Part shown: in pieces, positions 5,783 through 7,828 of the stretch
Position numbering within the stretch: position 1 is the stretch's first letter
Layout of the letters: the number at the start of each line of letters is the position of its first letter
Source of the DNA: Acidobacteriota bacterium
Lineage (GTDB): Bacteria > Acidobacteriota > Terriglobia > Terriglobales > Acidobacteriaceae
NCBI GenBank assembly: GCA_003225595.1
Contig: QIAR01000467.1
Coordinates: forward strand, 1 to 7,828
Direction: 5' to 3'
DNA length: 7,828 bases
The notes under the pieces: generated by a model
What the model was told of the DNA's origin: nothing
Seen by the model: the letters and a program-made list of their open reading frames with translations, nothing else
Database searches by the model: none
Program-made: the position numbers and the translations under genes

Positions 5783-6217
5783 TTACTTTAGCGTAACTTC
5801 TCGCAATATCATCGTGCTCACGATTTCGCGCATTTCCACCCGCTTCTCACCAACCTGCTGAGCAGCTTGTTTGGAGCCGAATATCTTGTCTCGTATCGCC
5901 TCTCCCTTTGCCGTCAAGCCATCCAGGGCGCCGAAGTTCTTATATTGAACGCTCAGCGCCAAGTCCCAGTCCTGCGGATCGTGTTTGGTGGTGTTAAAGA
6001 AAACCTTGTAGTCCATGATTAGCCCCTGCCGCTTTTGTTCGTCCAGGAGAGGCTTGCTTCTCTCCCGAAGGCTGGTCAGATAGGCGTCCTGCTGATTGGG
6101 TTTGATGCGGATGAGCGTCACCTGCCAAACCGGGCCTTCGGTGAAGTGCTCCTGTGCGAAAGCTTGCAACGTGAAGAACAACACCAGGCCCAGGGCCGAA
6201 ACTGTGTACCTTTTCAT
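5783..6217 (-). CDS. Small exported protein of unknown function, possible dimeric alpha/beta-barrel-like fold
   Basis: A 144-aa protein. It has a clear Sec signal peptide: MKRY, a hydrophobic core (residues 5-19), and AFA before Q22 as a likely signal peptidase I site. The mature part of about 123 residues is soluble. VWQVTLIRIKPNQQDAYL followed by a long charged helix, a central IMDYKVFFN strand and WDLALSVQYKNFGALDGL resemble the layout of ferredoxin-like/ABM-type dimeric domains (strand-helix-strand-strand, with F-x-x-L-D). No catalytic residues can be named, and I do not assign a function. The start is firm: AGGAGG (6224-6229) lies 6 bases upstream of ATG 6217, and a good promoter lies at 6251-6278. 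It is probably transcribed alone and ends before the hairpin at 5742-5769. Confidence 0.88.
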   Translation of the reverse strand: MKRYTVSALGLVLFFTLQAFAQEHFTEGPVWQVTLIRIKPNQQDAYLTSLRERSKPLLDEQKRQGLIMDYKVFFNTTKHDPQDWDLALSVQYKNFGALDGLTAKGEAIRDKIFGSKQAAQQVGEKRVEMREIVSTMILREVTLK

Positions 6218-6250
6218 GCGAAGCCTCCTCTGGCTTGAGTTGAGGGCCTA

Positions 6251-6278
6251 ATGATACGCGATCAAGACGGAACGTCAA
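6251..6278 (-). promoter_or_regulatory. Sigma-70-type promoter for the 144-aa secreted protein gene
   Basis: On the - strand, TTGACG (6278-6273) and TATCAT (6256-6251) are separated by 16 bases. The -10 box lies 33 bases upstream of ATG 6217, leaving a short leader that contains AGGAGG. Box quality and position together make this the best promoter in the window. Confidence 0.65.
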
Positions 6279-6361
6279 CAAGAGCGCAGCCAAAGCGATT
6301 CTGCCATTCGGAGAATTACGAACAGAGAAGGCATGCAGATGTAAAGCAATCCGGTTGGGCC

Positions 6362-6388
6362 CTGACTTCTGACTTCGTATTCTGACTC
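6362..6388. repeat. Short tandem array of seven-base units (CTGACTT type)
   Basis: CTGACTT, CTGACTT, a 6-base variant CGTATT, then CTGACTC. The last unit overlaps the stop codon (6389-6387) of the 460-aa secreted protein gene on the - strand. Both the 7-base period and the CTGA start are shared with the array at 408-456. The rest of the gap 6218-6386 holds the promoter above and nothing else that I can recognise. Confidence 0.55.
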
Positions 6389-7766
6389 ACGGTCCCGACG
6401 GCGTGCGTTCGAATAGTGGCCACAACTGGTCGCTAGTCACGCGATAGATGGCAAAGGCGCTGCCCGCATCGGAAATCCGGCGGAAGAGAAGATCGCCGCG
6501 GCCATCACCATCAGCGTCGACTGCATCGATCAGTTCCATGCGGGGGATTACGTCCAGGTGACCGGTGTCGGTGACACTTGAAAACAGTTTGCGTAGATCC
6601 CCGTTAATATCGGAGTGTGCCGCCAGAGTGATGAAGTACTGCAGGTCGGGGGTGACAGGTTCAGTGGAATGACGCAGCAAGCGAGCGTTTGCAGTCAGCA
6701 CCAGGATGGGTTCATTGCTGTTGGAAAGATCGAAGACACGGAGCTGAACATCCTCAAAATTGGGTTGAAGCTTCGGCTCAGTGGCCGGCCTGTGTTGGCC
6801 CCTCGCAGCACGCGCAGGCGCTACTGATTCTGCGGCTGCGGGCCCGATCTGTCTGGCCCGCGCACGGAGTTCAACGACCGCGAGGGCCAGCATCTTCTTA
6901 CGAAATTCTTGCATCTGCTCCGGTTTTGCATCATAGGCATAGGGCCGCGGGTCGGCACCATCGGCATCGGAGACAGCGGGAATCAACTGAACAGCGCCCG
7001 TCGCGCCAGTAAATTTCGCCTTTGCAGCAGGAGCAGGCGGTTGGTTAGCAGGAGCCTCGACTTTTTTCGGCTGAGTGGTTCGCGCCGGAATGCCTCGGCG
7101 CAAGACGGGATGGTCTTTATCTTCGGGAGCAGGGATCTCACCGGCAGGAGGCGGCGCACTGGTTGCTGTTCCAGAAGCAATTGCGGGCGGTGACGTCGGA
7201 GGCGCCGACTGGGATTTGCTCTCAGCTGGCTTCTTCTCAGGCGGCTTGCTCTCAGCCGGCTTGTTCTCCGAGTTCGGCTTCTCCGACGATGGACGTCGCA
7301 ACACGGGTGGGGCGTCGTTATCGCCAAGAACCGGTGATGCCTCTGCGGTGTGAGTCGATTTAGCTGGAGCCGCCCCGGCGGGAACCCAGGTACCATCAGC
7401 GATCCAGTTGTCATTCGAATTCCGCGCATCGGAAATTGTAAATATGCCCTGTGAAATGCCCGCGCGCAGCGCCTCGTACACGGTTTCGGGCTGGAGAGCC
7501 ATGGGTACCGGCGACGCCTTATAGGCAGCGGCGTCGTAGAACCTGCCGTCAACCATAATCGTGATGGGAATGAGGTGAGCTTTGCCATTAGCAGCCAATT
7601 GCAACAGACCCAAAGCACGCGGTCCCTTGCTCACCTTGGCGGGACGGCCATATTGCGCGTTGGCACCGGTGAGCGCTAGTACCAACGCGAATAGAAGAAC
7701 AGCCGCCCAGATGACGGCCTGCCGCGCGGTGCGGTATAACAATGAATGAAAGGCAAATAGCCACAT
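6387..7766 (-). CDS. Exported proline-rich protein with C-terminal DxDxDG calcium-loop-like motif, function unknown
   Basis: From ATG 7766 the protein has 459 aa. A hydrophobic segment (AVIWAAVLLFALVLAL) ends in ANA before Q, a likely signal peptidase I site. It is followed by a compact domain (LGLLQLAANGKAHLIPITIMV, later DNWIADGTWVP). Next comes a long low-complexity Pro/Ala/Lys/Ser linker (nt about 7370-7010) with near-repeats such as PAESKPPEKKPAESK. A C-terminal beta-rich domain carries DADGDGRGD, a DxDxDGxxD loop as in FG-GAP/EF-type calcium sites, then SAFAIYRV and LWPLF. No enzyme signature is seen; an envelope or periplasmic role is inferred. The start is uncertain. The frame is open to TTG 7817, but that would run antisense through the peroxiredoxin gene. 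ATG 7766 shares bases with that gene's start, and TTG 7742 would give a tidy 29-residue signal peptide. None has a well-spaced Shine-Dalgarno. Confidence 0.82.
   Translation of the reverse strand: MWLFAFHSLLYRTARQAVIWAAVLLFALVLALTGANAQYGRPAKVSKGPRALGLLQLAANGKAHLIPITIMVDGRFYDAAAYKASPVPMALQPETVYEALRAGISQGIFTISDARNSNDNWIADGTWVPAGAAPAKSTHTAEASPVLGDNDAPPVLRRPSSEKPNSENKPAESKPPEKKPAESKSQSAPPTSPPAIASGTATSAPPPAGEIPAPEDKDHPVLRRGIPARTTQPKKVEAPANQPPAPAAKAKFTGATGAVQLIPAVSDADGADPRPYAYDAKPEQMQEFRKKMLALAVVELRARARQIGPAAAESVAPARAARGQHRPATEPKLQPNFEDVQLRVFDLSNSNEPILVLTANARLLRHSTEPVTPDLQYFITLAAHSDINGDLRKLFSSVTDTGHLDVIPRMELIDAVDADGDGRGDLLFRRISDAGSAFAIYRVTSDQLWPLFERTPSGP
7711..7740 (+). promoter_or_regulatory. Candidate promoter for the peroxiredoxin gene
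   Basis: ATGACG (7711-7716) and TATAAC (7735-7740) are separated by 18 bases, with the -10 box 24 bases upstream of ATG 7765. The -35 box is imperfect. It would lie inside the signal-peptide codons of the divergent gene, which is forced by the close spacing. Confidence 0.3.
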
Positions 7767-7828
7767 GAATATTAATGATAAAGCTCCTGATTTCACTTTG
7801 CCCGACGAGAATGGCAAAAATGTCTCGC
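7765..7828 (+). CDS. bcp: Thiol peroxidase / peroxiredoxin (Bcp/AhpC-TSA family), N-terminus only, cut by window edge
   Basis: The first 21 codons read MNINDKAPDFTLPDENGKNV and then S, continuing past the window. D-K-A-P-D-F-T-L-P-D-x-x-G-K-x-V-S is the standard opening of Bcp/PrxQ-type peroxiredoxins, which reduce hydroperoxides in the cytoplasm using thioredoxin. The catalytic Cys (normally near residue 45) lies outside the window, so another AhpC/TSA or TlpA-like member is possible. ATG 7765 follows an in-frame TGA at 7747. A weak GAAAGG lies 11 bases upstream. The start codon overlaps, on the opposite strand, the ATG at 7766 of the divergent secreted protein gene (shared CATG). Confidence 0.75.
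   Translation, partial: MNINDKAPDFTLPDENGKNVS

Noticed and set aside
6983..7618. 211-aa - strand frame inside the secreted protein gene
   Set aside because: Arg/Pro/Leu-rich shadow produced by the GC-rich Pro/Lys/Ser linker read in another frame.
7767..7817. Extension of the secreted protein gene to TTG 7817
   Set aside because: It would run antisense through the conserved N-terminus of the peroxiredoxin gene and adds no signal-peptide or domain features.

Overview
The window most likely comes from a Gram-negative-type, moderately GC-rich soil or environmental bacterium. Acidobacteriota (Terriglobia/Koribacter-like) is my best guess, based on the purL-purF pair, the seven-base tandem repeats between genes and the style of the secreted proteins. 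This is inference; no rRNA or other taxonomic marker is present.

Left end (1-1896, + strand): the 3' end of purL, then a complete purF of the iron-sulphur, propeptide-bearing type. These are housekeeping steps of de novo purine synthesis, probably one operon. The 77-base spacer is largely a tandem array of seven-base units that runs into the annotated purF start region.

Centre (1949-5341, - strand): convergent with purF lies the most interesting locus, a predicted STAND-type immune protein. The first reading frame (503 aa) carries a Cap4/DUF4297-like nuclease domain and a P-loop NTPase. The second (554 aa) is a tryptophan-rich helical-repeat region with four near-perfect 39-residue repeats in an ABAB order. 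A third short frame (2167-1949) continues the repeat region. From the first ATG (5341) to the last stop (1949) is 3393 nt, exactly 1131 codons, and the two frame changes cancel. The simplest reading is one ~1130-aa nuclease-NTPase-repeat-sensor gene interrupted by two one-base indels (true mutations or sequence errors). The alternative is a real two-gene split with a 1-nt gap.

Intergenic region 5342-5782: no intact gene. It holds two parS-like palindromes 35 bp apart, an operator-like inverted repeat upstream of the STAND gene, a possible coding relic and a strong hairpin.

Right end: two - strand genes for exported proteins of unknown function. One is a 144-aa protein with a clear promoter and Shine-Dalgarno sequence. 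The other is a proline-rich protein with a C-terminal DxDxDG calcium-loop-like motif. At the edge, on the + strand, are the first 21 codons of a Bcp/AhpC-type peroxiredoxin, whose start codon overlaps the usual ATG choice of the divergent secreted protein gene.
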